The notes under the pieces are model-generated. The model was given only the letters and a program-made list of their open reading frames with translations, was not told where the DNA came from and made no database searches. Below are positions 15,409 to 15,488 of a stretch of DNA of 15,488 nt, piece by piece. The stretch lies in contig JAKDMR010000017.1 of assembly GCA_030452275.1 (NCBI GenBank), positions 1 to 15,488 of the forward strand, given 5' to 3'. This DNA is from Candidatus Nitrosocosmicus sp. Lineage in GTDB: Archaea > Thermoproteota > Nitrososphaeria > Nitrososphaerales > Nitrososphaeraceae. A program made the translations under genes and the position numbers. How positions within the stretch are numbered: the first letter of the stretch is position 1; every line of letters begins with the position of its first letter.

Positions 15409-15488
15409 TAGAACATGTATTGCCTGATAACTCAAGACTTCTTGCGTAATTAGAACACGTTAGTCGTATCTTCCAGCCATCATCATCT

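Overview
The window reads as a piece of the chromosome of a low-GC ammonia-oxidising archaeon (Thaumarchaeota/Nitrososphaeria). The low GC content leans towards a Nitrosocosmicus-like member of the Nitrososphaerales, but that placement is inference from the proteins and not a search result. The archaeal signs are: a CdvC/Vps4-type division ATPase with an MIT domain, an archaeal aEF1A followed by S10, an archaeal/eukaryotic-type IleRS with C-terminal zinc-binding cysteines, a tRNA-Gly without an encoded CCA, TATA-like boxes about 25 nt upstream of likely leaderless starts, and several TTG/GTG starts with no usable Shine-Dalgarno.

Layout. 189-2018: cdvC (+) converges on a family I inorganic pyrophosphatase (-), with overlapping stop codons. 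2019-2302: PPase promoter, a 16-bp direct repeat and an inverted repeat. 2303-5551: isoleucyl-tRNA synthetase. 5552-5995: a long non-coding stretch. 5996-6847: an unknown 117-120 aa protein and a ManC-C-terminal-like cupin. 7143-8778: the aEF1A-S10 translation operon. 8783-10226 (-): a DHH/DHHA1 phosphoesterase and an unknown 137 aa protein. 10373-10633: an unknown acidic 86 aa protein. 10835-10909: tRNA-Gly(GCC). 11000-11560: an HTH plus twin-CBS regulator. 11568-11684 (-): a 38 aa cysteine-rich zinc-type microprotein that is too short for ordinary ORF calling. 11785-12411: a DedA/VTT membrane protein. 12611-13432: Thi4 thiazole synthase. 13531-14968: a folD and 5-formyl-THF cyclo-ligase pair. 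15070-15408: a truncated IS630-type transposase N-terminal HTH protein at the right edge.

The content is mostly housekeeping: division, translation, pyrophosphate removal, folate one-carbon metabolism and thiamin synthesis. It is set in short mono- or dicistronic units with frequent strand switches. folD and the cyclo-ligase, 4 bp apart, interconvert tetrahydrofolate one-carbon forms. aEF1A and S10, 10 bp apart, are co-expressed translation components. I see no defence island, CRISPR array, prophage or novel multi-gene system. The items most worth a second look are the cysteine-rich microprotein, the Cys-type (predicted single-turnover) Thi4 active site, a perfect palindrome that contains the start codon of the IS630-type HTH protein, and a small set of structured intergenic repeats.
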